NCBI GenBank assembly: GCA_002394395.1
Contig: DGTR01000015.1
Location: 1 to 64,000 of the forward strand
Source of the DNA: Bacteroidales bacterium UBA4331
Lineage (GTDB): Bacteria; Bacteroidota; Bacteroidia; Bacteroidales; Paludibacteraceae
DNA length: 64,000 nt
Direction of reading: 5' to 3'
Shown here: positions 1 to 8,205 of the stretch, piece by piece
Numbering within the stretch: position 1 is the stretch's first letter
Layout: the number at the start of each line of letters is the position of its first letter
Made by a program: the position numbers and the translations under genes
The notes under the pieces: generated by a model
Seen by the model: only the letters and a program-made list of their open reading frames with translations
Database searches by the model: none
Told to the model about the DNA's origin: nothing

Positions 1-1
1 A

Positions 2-1777
2 AATCTTCCGGATTTTGCATACTTCCTGCCGGATAGGATGACACTCCTCGGACGCGCAAAAGGCTCGATGAAATCGAAGATATCTCTAGCTGACCTTACA
101 GAAATGCGGCTCCATAAAGGTCGCACCTCTGCGGACTTGGTTTTGGATGATATTCGCTATGAGCAGGACTCGATGATTGCTATCCTGCCGCATAGTACGG
201 CGAAGATCCAAATCCCGAATGCCACACCTTCCCGCAAATCCGTCAATTGGGCGCGCGCAGAGATTGTGAGCGATAAGATTGATTTCGTCATGGGCGAGAG
301 TACTCACGCCATGATTGATGCCTCGGTCCTCAAAGCCGAAGTAGCTAATGTCCTCAACAAAGAGCAGGAGTATTTCGCTTCGTTGGCTTTCGATGCCTTG
401 GATGCGAAATATGACACCATCCTCGCAGACCTGAAAGCCTCGGAGTTGGAGGCGTTCGTCAGTGGCGGACAGAAGATCAGCGCCAAGCTCAAGACGCAAG
501 CCTTAACAGCTTCCATGGGTGAAGAGCTGAAGGCAAAAACCGGCTCTCTGGCTTTGGAAGCCGCATCGCGCTATAACAAAGATGGCGAGAACGCACTCCT
601 CAAATGGAACCCGAGGCTGAAAATCAACCTCAAAGACGGTTTCCTGAACTTACCTTCCCGTCTGCCGGAAGCAGTCATCATCCCTTCTATCGAGTTTAAG
701 TACTCCAACCGCGAGATGGCGATTGATAACAGCCGCATTGTGTTGGGTAACTCCGATCTGGAGCTAAAAGGTAATGTCCGAAACATCGGCAAATGGTTCC
801 GCCACGAGGATATTTTACAAGGCGAGTTAGAGGTCGTTTCCAACCATTGTGACGCGAACCAACTTCTCGCATGGTTCTCTGCGGACAAAGGCGCCGAGGA
901 AGAGAGTCCGTCAGCCGCAGAGGATAAAAATGACCAAATGGTAAATGACCAAATGGTAAATGAGGCTGATCCTTTCCTCGTGCCGACGGACGTAGATCTG
1001 ACGCTCAACACGCACATGCGTGAGGTGGAAATCTTCAATCAGAACGCCAAGGACCTGAAAGGCGGAATCTACGTCAAGAACGGCAAGCTGATCTTGGACG
1101 AAGTGGGTTTTGTATGCCGTGCAGCCAAACTGCAGCTGACGGCGATCTACTCCACGCCGCGGCGCAACCACCTCTATTTAGGCTTCGACTACCACATGAT
1201 TGATGTGGATATCGACGAACTGCTGTCGATGATTCCGGATCTGGAGGAGATGGTTCCGATGCTTGCCTCCTTCAAGGGCGCAGCGCAGTTCCACTTGGCG
1301 GTAGAGACCTATCTCAATGAGTACTACAAACCGAAGATGAGTACCCTCCGCGGCGCTTCGTCGCTGACGGGAAAAGACTTGGTAGTACTGGATAGTGAGA
1401 CCTTCTCGACGATTAGCAAACTGCTGATGTTCAAGAAGAAAACAGAGAACAAGATCGACTCCCTCAATGCGGAGATCACGATTTACAAGAACGAGATCGA
1501 CGTCTATCCGCTTTGCGTGCAGATGGATAACTACATGGTTGCGCTCGGCGGACGGCATCGCACGGACATGACCTTCAACTACGACATCAACGTCCTCAGT
1601 CCTATTTATTTAGGCGTGCACGTGGGCGGTACGATGGATAACTTGCAGATCAAGTTAGCGAAATGCAAATACGCCCAGGATTTCAAGCCTCATTGGTACC
1701 AAAAGGCAGACACGCAATCTCTGGAGCTCCGCCAGCTGATCAAGAAATCCATGGAGAAAAACGTCCGGATACAGTAA
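2..1777 (+). CDS. AsmA-like envelope protein, 5' end outside window
   Basis: The frame is open to the left edge of the window, so the N-terminus is missing; 591 residues are visible. The alternating short beta-strand pattern and the C-terminal region (KDLKGGIYVKNGKL, then a stretch on layers of solute-excluded strands ending near SPIYLGVHVGGTMDNLQIKL) match the AsmA/TamB-like C-terminal domains of Bacteroidetes. Family members are membrane-anchored proteins facing the periplasm and are thought to be bridge-like lipid-transport or outer-membrane biogenesis factors; that role is family knowledge, not shown here. Near the middle (bases 929-961) a low-complexity insert encodes NDQMVNDQMVN after an acidic Ser/Glu stretch. 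This is a short-word DNA array read in frame and probably lies in a surface loop. Confidence in the family is moderate. Confidence 0.65.
   Translation, partial: NLPDFAYFLPDRMTLLGRAKGSMKSKISLADLTEMRLHKGRTSADLVLDDIRYEQDSMIAILPHSTAKIQIPNATPSRKSVNWARAEIVSDKIDFVMGESTHAMIDASVLKAEVANVLNKEQEYFASLAFDALDAKYDTILADLKASELEAFVSGGQKISAKLKTQALTASMGEELKAKTGSLALEAASRYNKDGENALLKWNPRLKINLKDGFLNLPSRLPEAVIIPSIEFKYSNREMAIDNSRIVLGNSDLELKGNVRNIGKWFRHEDILQGELEVVSNHCDANQLLAWFSADKGAEEESPSAAEDKNDQMVNDQMVNEADPFLVPTDVDLTLNTHMREVEIFNQNAKDLKGGIYVKNGKLILDEVGFVCRAAKLQLTAIYSTPRRNHLYLGFDYHMIDVDIDELLSMIPDLEEMVPMLASFKGAAQFHLAVETYLNEYYKPKMSTLRGASSLTGKDLVVLDSETFSTISKLLMFKKKTENKIDSLNAEITIYKNEIDVYPLCVQMDNYMVALGGRHRTDMTFNYDINVLSPIYLGVHVGGTMDNLQIKLAKCKYAQDFKPHWYQKADTQSLELRQLIKKSMEKNVRIQ
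929..961 (+). repeat. In-frame short-word array (ATGACCAAATGGTAA type)
   Basis: Two copies of a 15-bp unit AATGACCAAATGGTA in tandem, read in frame as NDQMVNDQMVN inside the AsmA-like gene. The same unit occurs at 24036-24068, 28448-28480 and, on the other strand, around 45700 and 46160. Confidence 0.85.
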
Positions 1778-2334
1778 TTTCTCGATCAGGAATAATATGC
1801 TCTGCCGCCTATCGTCTTTCGTTTGTGGCACACTACCGCTTGGTGACGATTCACCCTTGGGCTGATGGTAACGGTCGCATGTCGCGTTTGGTAATGAATA
1901 TGCTGCAATGGGAGTTCGGGCTTATTCCTGTTAAGGTACTCAAAGAGCAAAAAGCCGAATATATCCAAGCGCTCAATGACGCACGGGATCAGCAAGATGA
2001 ATCCATCTTTCCGGATGTCATGACGCGTCTGCATAACGCTAACTTGCAATCGGAGATAGATGCTTATGTAGCAAGCCAAGAGGCAGAGACTCCTCAGGGA
2101 GTCCTTCATGGTGTCGCAGATGATTTAACTGATAGACAGCGAGTTATATTAGAAATCCTAAATAATGTCGCAGTAAATGTCGCAGTAAATACGAAATATC
2201 TTTCCGAAAAATTAGGGGTAAATAGAAAAACTATCCAACGGGACGTTGTCGCTCTACAAGAAAAACGACTGATTCAATGGGTAGGCTCTGACAAAACCGG
2301 TCATTGGGAGATAAAGGATCCCACCGGCCGATGA
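1778..2334 (+). pseudogene. Fic-family protein, C-terminal fragment
   Basis: Directly after the AsmA stop codon an open frame encodes the second half of a Fic protein. The Fic motif is HPWADGNGRMSR (bases ~1852-1890), preceded by AAYRLSFVAHYRLVTI, which corresponds to the helix before the active-site loop. Then come about 50 residues of Fic core and a C-terminal winged-helix domain (LTDRQRVILEILN ... LGVNRKTIQRDVVALQEK). The N-terminal half, including the usual DUF4172 or inhibitory region, is absent, and no credible start codon lies before the motif. Intact family members transfer AMP or a similar group to protein hydroxyls. Bases 2163-2191 contain a doubled GTCGCAGTAAAT unit giving NVAVNVAVN. 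I read this as a 5'-truncated, probably dead gene fused up against AsmA by a deletion. Confidence 0.75.
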
Positions 2335-2405
2335 CAGGGACGCAAGTGAGAGACGAGCAAGAAACACGTAAATTCTTGTCAAAATCTTGTGTGAAAACGT
2401 GAATG

Positions 2406-2439
2406 AAACGGTCAAAAAGCCGTTTTTGCGTGTTTTTTT
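2406..2439 (+). terminator. Intrinsic terminator after the Fic fragment
   Basis: Stem AAACGG/CCGTTT with an 8-base loop, followed by a T-rich tail ending in a run of seven T. The rest of the 2335-2655 gap shows no gene. Confidence 0.65.
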
Positions 2440-2655
2440 ATGTTCTTTGTAACTTACTGAAATGTAAGTAATTATAGCTAATTATATGTAATAAAGTCTA
2501 GGATGACTCAAACGAGCCTATTACGCGGTCCAAATTAGCTGTTGATTTGCTTATGGAATGGCTGTGAAATATTCATCGTATGAGTTGAAATTATATAAAT
2601 CACTCTCACAAAAGAAGAGATTTTTTGGGGGGAAGTCGGGAAAAAAAGAGATTTA

Positions 2656-2687
2656 TTTGCATAATTCAGAAAAAAGTTGTAACTTTG
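2656..2687 (+). promoter_or_regulatory. Promoter of the antitoxin-like gene
   Basis: TTTG at 2656-2659 and TAACTTTG at 2680-2687 with a 20-bp spacer, the standard Bacteroidetes housekeeping promoter. It places the transcript start just upstream of 2702 and rules out the longer upstream start at 2558. Confidence 0.8.
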
Positions 2688-2701
2688 CAGGCAAAATTGA
2701 C

Positions 2702-2902
2702 ATGAAAGGAAATAAAACTATGGTTGCTACTAATCTTTCACAGACGGCTACACAGATGATTGTCAATATTGATGATCGTTCTATAGTGAATGATATCCGT
2801 CGTGAGTTTTATCAGGATTTGGATGCTGCTGAGCAAGATATAGCTAATGGTAAGGGCGTACGTGTGAGCAGCAAGCAAGAATTAGATGCTCTTTTCGCGT
2901 GA
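2702..2902 (+). CDS. Small antitoxin-like protein
   Basis: 66 residues if started at ATG 2702, directly behind a good promoter; an ATG at 2720 would give 60. I do not recognise the family by sequence. The call rests on architecture: a short acidic protein (EFYQDLDAAEQDI, ending KQELDALFA) whose stop codon overlaps the next frame by four bases (GTGA), and that next frame is the recognisable end of a YoeB/Txe-type toxin. In such operons the first gene is the antitoxin, which binds the toxin through its C-terminal tail and represses the promoter. If the toxin is dead, this gene is an orphan antitoxin that could still neutralise related toxins elsewhere. Function is inferred. Confidence 0.55.
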   Translation: MKGNKTMVATNLSQTATQMIVNIDDRSIVNDIRREFYQDLDAAEQDIANGKGVRVSSKQELDALFA

Positions 2903-3012
2903 ATACTTATTCTCGGAGATTAACCAATAAGGATAGAGTAGTGTACTCAATTTACGAAGATATAGTAGAAGTTAATATTTTGCAGATGGTCGGTCATTAC
3001 GATGACAAATAA
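2899..3012 (+). pseudogene. YoeB/Txe-type RNase toxin, C-terminal remnant
   Basis: A 37-codon frame opening with GTG overlaps the antitoxin stop. It reads TYSRRLTNKDRVVYSI and ends MVGHYDDK. This matches the C-terminal half of YoeB/Txe toxins, where SRRI-x3-HRLVY and a final HYxxK tail are typical. A full toxin has about 85-90 residues, so roughly the first 45-50 are missing, exactly between the overlapping start codon and the SRR motif. This suggests a clean internal deletion. The ribosome-dependent mRNA interferase fold should be broken. Confidence 0.7.
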
Positions 3013-3103
3013 GCATGTAATAAGCAAAAAATACAAAAATCTGCCTATGGCATAAAACAACAGACAAACAACATACATAAATAATAGCGTAATAAGCCCA
3101 ACT

Positions 3104-3238
3104 TGACATTTTGAAACCTGAACAACTTCAAAATTCATATACTTATTCAAGAAAGGTTTATGCACGCTCACGTGACAGCGTGAGTTTTCGGTGCATAGAT
3201 TTGAATAAGTAAGGTAAGTTCAGGACCTCAAAATGTCA
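3104..3238. repeat. 135-bp nested imperfect palindrome
   Basis: Paired segments run symmetrically: TGACATTTTGA (3104-3114) with TCAAAATGTCA (3228-3238), CCTGAAC (3117-3123) with GTTCAGG (3218-3224), ACTTATTCAA (3141-3150) with TTGAATAAGT (3201-3210), TATGCAC (3159-3165) with GTGCATA (3191-3197), CTCACG (3167-3172) with CGTGAG (3179-3184). The loop is about six bases. No gene lies in 3013-3291. It could be a MITE-like element, a structured leader of the next gene, or a recombination site. Confidence 0.75.
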
Positions 3239-3291
3239 GATTAATGTAGTTGAAAACGCACGCTTTTGTTGGAAAATGAAATAAAATAAAC

Positions 3292-4065
3292 ATGCAAGAA
3301 GAATTTGAATTATACGAGAGTATATTTGGTGTTAAAAATTATTTAAGCCATTACACTAATTTCACCAACTTGTGTTCTATAATCTCCACAATGACATTAA
3401 AAGTTTGTTCGTTTGCAAGAGCGAATGACATAGGAGAAATAGAGAGTAATGTATCGTGTATACTAAATAGCCAAAAAGAAAAAGATGTTGAACGTTACAT
3501 TAAAGAATATTGTGGGTATATAAGTTTCTCTTCCAATAAAAGATGTCACACGAAGTTCACAAATCCTAAATTCGGTTTCCTTATTCCCAGTATGTGGGGA
3601 ATATATGCAGATAAAAGTCATGGGGCATGCATAGTTATAGATGAGGATGCTTTAAAGAAAGAAAATAAAGAAGCACTAGATTGTGCCAAATGGAATAAAT
3701 TTATTGATGTCTCTTATTCTAAATTTCAAAACTTAAAATTAGCATCAAGTATGGATGACCCTGAGACAATAGTTCAATCGTTATATCAACACATTCTCGG
3801 GACAAAGCATAAAAGTTGGTCGCAAGAACAAGAACGACGGCTTATTGGAGTGGATTTACCGTCTACGCTATCTTTGAAAAATGGAGTGATTAAAGGTGTT
3901 GTTATTGGAAAATTATTATCATTGCAAGAGAAACAATATCTCCTTTCTATTCTAAATGATCCAAATTTAGCTTGTTATAATCAGTTAGATAGAAGCATCT
4001 TTGTACGTCAAGAAATAATTGGCGGCAATATATACACTACAGGCTTTGGAAAATATTTTTATTAA
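3292..4065 (+). CDS. DUF2971 family protein
   Basis: 257 residues, soluble, no signal peptide. Landmarks of the DUF2971 family are visible in order: an early tyrosine motif (YLSHYTNFTNLCSII), ARANDIGE in place of the common NDxxE, the central MWGIYADKSHGACIVID (usually MWxxYaDxHkGvclgFd), and KHKSWSQEQERRLIG (usually W.yE.EwRl). The biochemical role of the family is unknown; members often sit in genomic islands, sometimes beside defence genes. The gene is clearly more AT-rich than its chromosome surroundings and lies 53 bp downstream of a large palindrome. It is followed after 17 bp by a lipoprotein gene, so the two are probably co-transcribed. Function unassigned. Confidence 0.75.
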   Translation: MQEEFELYESIFGVKNYLSHYTNFTNLCSIISTMTLKVCSFARANDIGEIESNVSCILNSQKEKDVERYIKEYCGYISFSSNKRCHTKFTNPKFGFLIPSMWGIYADKSHGACIVIDEDALKKENKEALDCAKWNKFIDVSYSKFQNLKLASSMDDPETIVQSLYQHILGTKHKSWSQEQERRLIGVDLPSTLSLKNGVIKGVVIGKLLSLQEKQYLLSILNDPNLACYNQLDRSIFVRQEIIGGNIYTTGFGKYFY

Positions 4066-4082
4066 ATTTTAATATTAAGATT

Positions 4083-4991
4083 ATGAAAAAATCATTTATC
4101 CTTATTTTTATCATCAGCATGCTTTGCTGTTGTAACAAAATCTCCAACAAACCAATTTATGAAGAATTGACAATTGATGAAGTTGGAAAAGCTATGGAAC
4201 AAGACTCTACTTTTGGATGGTTCTATGACGATGTAGTAAAGGCTAATTATGCTATCAAAATGAGTCCTTCCGAAAAGGCCAGATTCAAGAAAGTATCCTA
4301 TCGGAAATACTTTGCATATACTAAATACGAGTACGATTTTATTATGTGGATGGAGAAGGATTCTATCTGGACAGACGAATGGTCTCGGAAATACGCGAAA
4401 GAAATTGCAGCGACAGACTCTGTGATTACTTATTGGAAGCAATACATAAAAGATTGTTATGCGGAGGTTGATAAATATATCAAAGGAAAAATCACAAATG
4501 TAGGTATTGAGTCCGATTATGAGTATAATTGGGATACACATAGCAAAGAATGGAAAAGCCGTCGTTCTTTTGAAATAACATATACACTAAAAGTACCAAA
4601 GGTTGATAAAGTAAAAGTGGCTATAGTATGGAGAGATAAATATGGAAAATCGGATGGTTGGCATATAAGTGGAAGTGATGAAAATATTACGCAAAATGAT
4701 AGCGTCAAAAAGCATGTGTGTGCAGGCTTAACGGATGAGAAACCATCTGAAGTTTGGATTACAAGTATTGAAATCAATGGGCAGACAATTTCTTCTAAAT
4801 ACGACGAATACGATATCCCTCAGTCTGTTAGAGAATACATAGAAAACGAGAAAGAATATGATTGGAATAAGGTAGGGCGAGAGTTCGCGGGTGAAAACTT
4901 TGTAAGCAAAGATAGTTATTTAAGTCAAAAAAGAGAAGAGGATTTAAGGGCTTTTGATAATCTCTGCTATGAATTTGATCAAGAATTCTAA
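4083..4991 (+). CDS. Hypothetical lipoprotein of the AT-rich island
   Basis: 302 residues starting MKKSFILIFIISMLCCCNK, a lysine-plus-hydrophobic signal ending in a cysteine cluster that fits a lipoprotein signal (lipobox cysteine among C16-C18). The mature part is rich in Trp, Tyr, Lys and acidic residues, with no family I recognise; VKVAIVWRDKYGKSDGWH looks like a beta-rich stretch. It follows the DUF2971 gene by 17 bp and precedes a terminator, so it is the second gene of a two-gene AT-rich unit. Cell-envelope location is inferred from the signal only; no function is proposed. Confidence 0.6.
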   Translation: MKKSFILIFIISMLCCCNKISNKPIYEELTIDEVGKAMEQDSTFGWFYDDVVKANYAIKMSPSEKARFKKVSYRKYFAYTKYEYDFIMWMEKDSIWTDEWSRKYAKEIAATDSVITYWKQYIKDCYAEVDKYIKGKITNVGIESDYEYNWDTHSKEWKSRRSFEITYTLKVPKVDKVKVAIVWRDKYGKSDGWHISGSDENITQNDSVKKHVCAGLTDEKPSEVWITSIEINGQTISSKYDEYDIPQSVREYIENEKEYDWNKVGREFAGENFVSKDSYLSQKREEDLRAFDNLCYEFDQEF

Positions 4992-5053
4992 CTATAACTC
5001 CTTTCGCACTCTCGCACTCTCGATATCCTGATAACTCGATTTGTCAGACTCCT

Positions 5054-5084
5054 GCCTGCTCCACCATTGAGCAGGCTGTTTTTT
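5054..5084 (+). terminator. Intrinsic terminator of the island operon
   Basis: Stem GCCTGCTC/GAGCAGGC with a 7-base loop, then TGTTTTTT. It ends the DUF2971-lipoprotein unit. Confidence 0.85.
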
Positions 5085-5166
5085 ACGCGGGATATTATCC
5101 TGCAATATATTCTTGGCTGTTGCGCCGTCTTTTGCTTGTTTCTTTCAAGCAGTTGCATGGTTTTTA

Positions 5167-5250
5167 TCACATTTTCGGCACAAAATTTTACCTTAAAATC
5201 ACATTTTCGGCACAAAATTTTGCCTTAAAATCACAAAATCCGGCGCAAAG
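5167..5250. repeat. 32-bp tandem repeat, 2.6 copies
   Basis: Two nearly identical 32-bp units begin at 5167 and 5199 (TCACATTTTCGGCACAAAAT...), and a degenerate third begins at 5231. It fills much of the 4992-5315 gap, just upstream of the M3 peptidase promoter. Apart from the terminator and this repeat I see nothing else in the gap. Confidence 0.85.
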
Positions 5251-5315
5251 ATACTGCTTTTTTTCGAGATATGCAAATTTTTTTACATAAAAAATGTTCC
5301 CTTAACGCAAAAATA

Positions 5316-5347
5316 TTTGCGCAATTCAAAAAAAAATCGTACCTTTG
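5316..5347 (+). promoter_or_regulatory. Promoter of the M3 peptidase gene
   Basis: TTTG (5316-5319), 20-bp spacer, TACCTTTG (5340-5347). Confidence 0.85.
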
Positions 5348-5381
5348 CACGCATATTTATCAACAAACCCAAATAACAAAG

Positions 5382-7511
5382 ATGAAAACAAAGAATTTAC
5401 TTCTTTTAAGCTTTATCGCAATGACGTTTTTAGCATGCAGCAAATCGGGTTCCAACCCTCTGTTGGATCAGCCGAACACCCCTTATGGCGTGCCGGCTTT
5501 TGATCAAGTGAAGAACGAGCACTATCTGCCGGCTTTTGAGGCGGCTATCGCGGAAAACAAAGCGGAGATAGATGCCATCGTGAATAACGAAGCCGAACCG
5601 ACGTTCGAGAACACGATTGTGGCGCTCGACCGCGCAGGCCTTCTGCTGGACCGCGTACAGGGCGTGTTCTTCAATGTCCTCGAGGCGGACGGCAACGATG
5701 AGATGAACGCGATTGCCGAGCAGGTGAGCCCGATGCTCTCGGAGTTGAGCGACGGCATCATCCTCAACGACAAGCTCTTCCAGCGCGTGAAATTTGTTTA
5801 CGACCAGCGTGATCAGTTGGGCCTCAACCCCGAGCAGATGCGCCTCGTGACGGAGACCTACAAGACCTTTGCGGACAACGGCGCGAACCTGCCGGAGGAC
5901 AAGAAAGAGCGTCTCAAAGCCATCAATCAGGAGCTCGCGCTGCTCTCTCTGCAGTTCGGCAATAACGTGGTGGCAGAGACCAACGCCTACCAGTATTTTG
6001 TGAAAGACGAGGCGGAGCTGAAAGGTCTGCCGGAGAGTGCCAAGGCTGCGGCTGCAGAAGAAGCTGCGGCGGCCGGTCATCCGGGCGAGTGGCTCTTCAC
6101 GCCGAAACGTACTTCCTTCACGCCGGTCCTCCAGTACTGCGAGAACCGCGAGTTGCGCAAGGAGCTGCTGATGGCTTACACCACCCGCGGCAACCACGAC
6201 AACGACCATGACAACAAGCCGGTCATCATCCGCGAGATGGAGCTGCGTATCGAGAAAGCCAAACTCTTCGGTTATGACAACCCAGCGGACTATATCCTCG
6301 CCGACTGTATGGCGAAAAACCACCAGACCGTCGATACTTTCCTTGCGTCAGTATGGGCTCCGTCTTTGGAGGCTGCCAAACGCGAAGCCGCCGAACTCCA
6401 AAAACTCATGGACGAGGAGAAGATGGCGCAAGACCCCCACACGGACGACCAGATTTTGCTCCAACCTTGGGACTGGTGGTTCTACGCGGAGAAGCTGCGC
6501 AAGGCCAAATATGCGCTGGACGAGGAGGAGTTGAAGCCCTATTTTGAGCTCAACAACGTCCGCAAAGGTGCTTTTGGCGTTGCTACGAAGCTCTTCGGCC
6601 TGCAGTTTGAGCCGCTCAAAGACATGCCGGTGTATAACCCCGAGGTGGAGGTCTTCAAGGTGACCGATGCCGATGGCGCGCTGGTGGGCATTCTCTATAC
6701 CGATTATTTCCCGCGTGCAGGCAAACGTCCGGGTGCATGGATGAACAATATCCTGCCGCAATATATTGATGCGGAAGGCGTGGATCATCGCCCGGTAATC
6801 ATCAACGTCGGTAACTTCAACAAACCGGCCGCCGGCAATCCGTCTCTCCTCTCCATGGACGACGTAGAGACCCTCTTCCATGAGTTCGGTCATGCCCTGC
6901 ACGGTCTGCTCTCGAAGGCGCACTACAAGAGCCTTTCGGGCACTAACACCCCGCGTGATTTCGTGGAACTGCCCTCGCAGTTTATGGAGAACTACGCATA
7001 CGAGCCGGAGGTCCTCAAGACGTACGCTTTCCATTACCAGACAGGCGAAGTGATCCCCGACAGCCTGATTGCGAAGATCAACGCTGCCGGTAAGTTCAAC
7101 CAGGGCTTCGTGACCACCGAGCTCCTCTCTGCATCCATCCTCGACATGGATTTCCACGAGCTGACGAGTGCAGAAGGCCTCGATGTCAACGCCTTTGAGA
7201 AAGCGAGCCTCGAGAAGATGGGCATGATTGACGAGATCATCGTTCGTTACCGCCCGACTTTCTACAACCATATCTTTACCACCGGCTACGAGGCAGGCTA
7301 TTACAGCTATACCTGGGCGGCGGTGCTCGATGCGGACGCTTTTGCGGCTTTCAAGGAGACCGGAGACCTCTTCGAACCGGCTACTGCGGCACGCTGGCGT
7401 CACCTCCTGGAGCAAGGCGGTACACGCGACGCGCAGGAGCTCTACCTGGAGTTCCGCGGCAAAGAAGCAGACCCCGCTCATCTCCTCCGCCGCAAGGGAT
7501 TTATCGAATAA
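5382..7511 (+). CDS. dcp: M3-family zinc peptidase (peptidyl-dipeptidase Dcp-like), lipoprotein
   Basis: 709 residues from ATG 5382, chosen because it follows the promoter and opens a lipoprotein signal (MKTKNLLLLSFIAMTFLAC). Upstream in-frame codons lie before the promoter. The zinc site HEFGH is at about residues 500-504, with the third ligand region (FVELPSQFMENYA) about 25 residues later, as in thimet oligopeptidase/Dcp enzymes. The length matches the family. Family members clip dipeptides or short pieces from oligopeptides. The lipid anchor suggests action in the periplasm or at the outer membrane, supplying peptides for growth. Single-gene transcription unit with its own promoter. Confidence 0.9.
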   Translation: MKTKNLLLLSFIAMTFLACSKSGSNPLLDQPNTPYGVPAFDQVKNEHYLPAFEAAIAENKAEIDAIVNNEAEPTFENTIVALDRAGLLLDRVQGVFFNVLEADGNDEMNAIAEQVSPMLSELSDGIILNDKLFQRVKFVYDQRDQLGLNPEQMRLVTETYKTFADNGANLPEDKKERLKAINQELALLSLQFGNNVVAETNAYQYFVKDEAELKGLPESAKAAAAEEAAAAGHPGEWLFTPKRTSFTPVLQYCENRELRKELLMAYTTRGNHDNDHDNKPVIIREMELRIEKAKLFGYDNPADYILADCMAKNHQTVDTFLASVWAPSLEAAKREAAELQKLMDEEKMAQDPHTDDQILLQPWDWWFYAEKLRKAKYALDEEELKPYFELNNVRKGAFGVATKLFGLQFEPLKDMPVYNPEVEVFKVTDADGALVGILYTDYFPRAGKRPGAWMNNILPQYIDAEGVDHRPVIINVGNFNKPAAGNPSLLSMDDVETLFHEFGHALHGLLSKAHYKSLSGTNTPRDFVELPSQFMENYAYEPEVLKTYAFHYQTGEVIPDSLIAKINAAGKFNQGFVTTELLSASILDMDFHELTSAEGLDVNAFEKASLEKMGMIDEIIVRYRPTFYNHIFTTGYEAGYYSYTWAAVLDADAFAAFKETGDLFEPATAARWRHLLEQGGTRDAQELYLEFRGKEADPAHLLRRKGFIE

Positions 7512-7587
7512 CAATGTACAATGTACAATTTACAATGTACAAAAGCCAATAGGACGCTTTGTGAATTGTGAATTGTGAATTGAAAAA
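7511..7587. repeat. Short-word arrays (CAATGTA and GTGAATT words)
   Basis: Immediately after the dcp stop, CAATGTACAATGTACAAT-type words repeat about four times with variation, followed by three tandem GTGAATT words. The array fills the whole gap up to the TTG start of the next gene. Confidence 0.85.
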
Positions 7588-8124
7588 TTGACTCGTCGCA
7601 CGCAGACCATATTATACCACACCCTGCCGATAGCCTTCTGGCTGCTGGCAGGAGTGGGGTGTGCGCTCTGGGTCTTTTTTGACCCTGCATACCAAAGCGA
7701 AGGATGGATCCGGCTCCTTGCCGCAACCCCTTCGCTCCTATCCCTCATCACTATCATCATACTTACCTCCATCAAACGCCATGCCTCCTCGGTGGAAGAG
7801 AGTCTGTGGACGGGAATCTTATTGGGAATCGCCTCTTACTGGCTGCCCACCATCCTTTTTCTCCTCCTTCCGGTGTGGATCTATCTGTACTACCGGCGGT
7901 TGTTGGACATGCATGCTTTCTTGGCTTCACTCATCGGCATCGGATTAGTAGCCATCTGGGCGGCGGCGTTGATCTTCAATCCTTTCGCGCAAGAGCCCGC
8001 AATCGCGAATCCTTGGGTGGATTTCTTTGCCCCGGAAACCCTTTGGGTATGGATTCCCGTGGGGTCGGTTCTCTTTGCGTATATCGCTTCTTCTATCGCC
8101 CGAAACATCTTCAAGGTGCGATAA
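7588..8124 (+). CDS. Hypothetical inner-membrane protein
   Basis: 178 residues with about five predicted membrane segments (for example PIAFWLLAGVGCALWVFF and LGIASYWLPTILFLLLPVW). No family recognised. The only early start is TTG at 7588, which lies directly at the end of a short-word array; no conventional ATG occurs until far into the protein. The array may therefore have replaced the native ribosome-binding region or start. It ends 32 bp before the promoter of the CNNM gene. Membrane topology is seen; role unknown. Confidence 0.6.
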   Translation: MTRRTQTILYHTLPIAFWLLAGVGCALWVFFDPAYQSEGWIRLLAATPSLLSLITIIILTSIKRHASSVEESLWTGILLGIASYWLPTILFLLLPVWIYLYYRRLLDMHAFLASLIGIGLVAIWAAALIFNPFAQEPAIANPWVDFFAPETLWVWIPVGSVLFAYIASSIARNIFKVR

Positions 8125-8156
8125 TAGTGCACTTTCCGGCTAAAAAATGCTTTTTA

Positions 8157-8188
8157 TTTGCATATTTCGCAAAAAAGTAGTACCTTTG
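8157..8188 (+). promoter_or_regulatory. Promoter of the CNNM transporter gene
   Basis: TTTG (8157-8160), 20-bp spacer, TACCTTTG (8181-8188). Sets the start at ATG 8206. Confidence 0.85.
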
Positions 8189-8205
8189 CACGAATTTTAG
8201 CATTT

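Noticed and set aside
2947..3171. Minus-strand 74-residue hydrophobic open frame
   Set aside because: It overlaps the toxin remnant and half of the palindrome, has no promoter or ribosome site, and its hydrophobicity comes from AT-rich codons.
6348..7514. 388-residue open frame antisense to the M3 peptidase gene
   Set aside because: Antisense shadow of a well-conserved gene; no recognisable domain or start signal.
7511..7587. CRISPR array
   Set aside because: The repeats are 7-9 bp, adjacent and imperfect, without unique spacers or cas genes; the same holds for the other word arrays.
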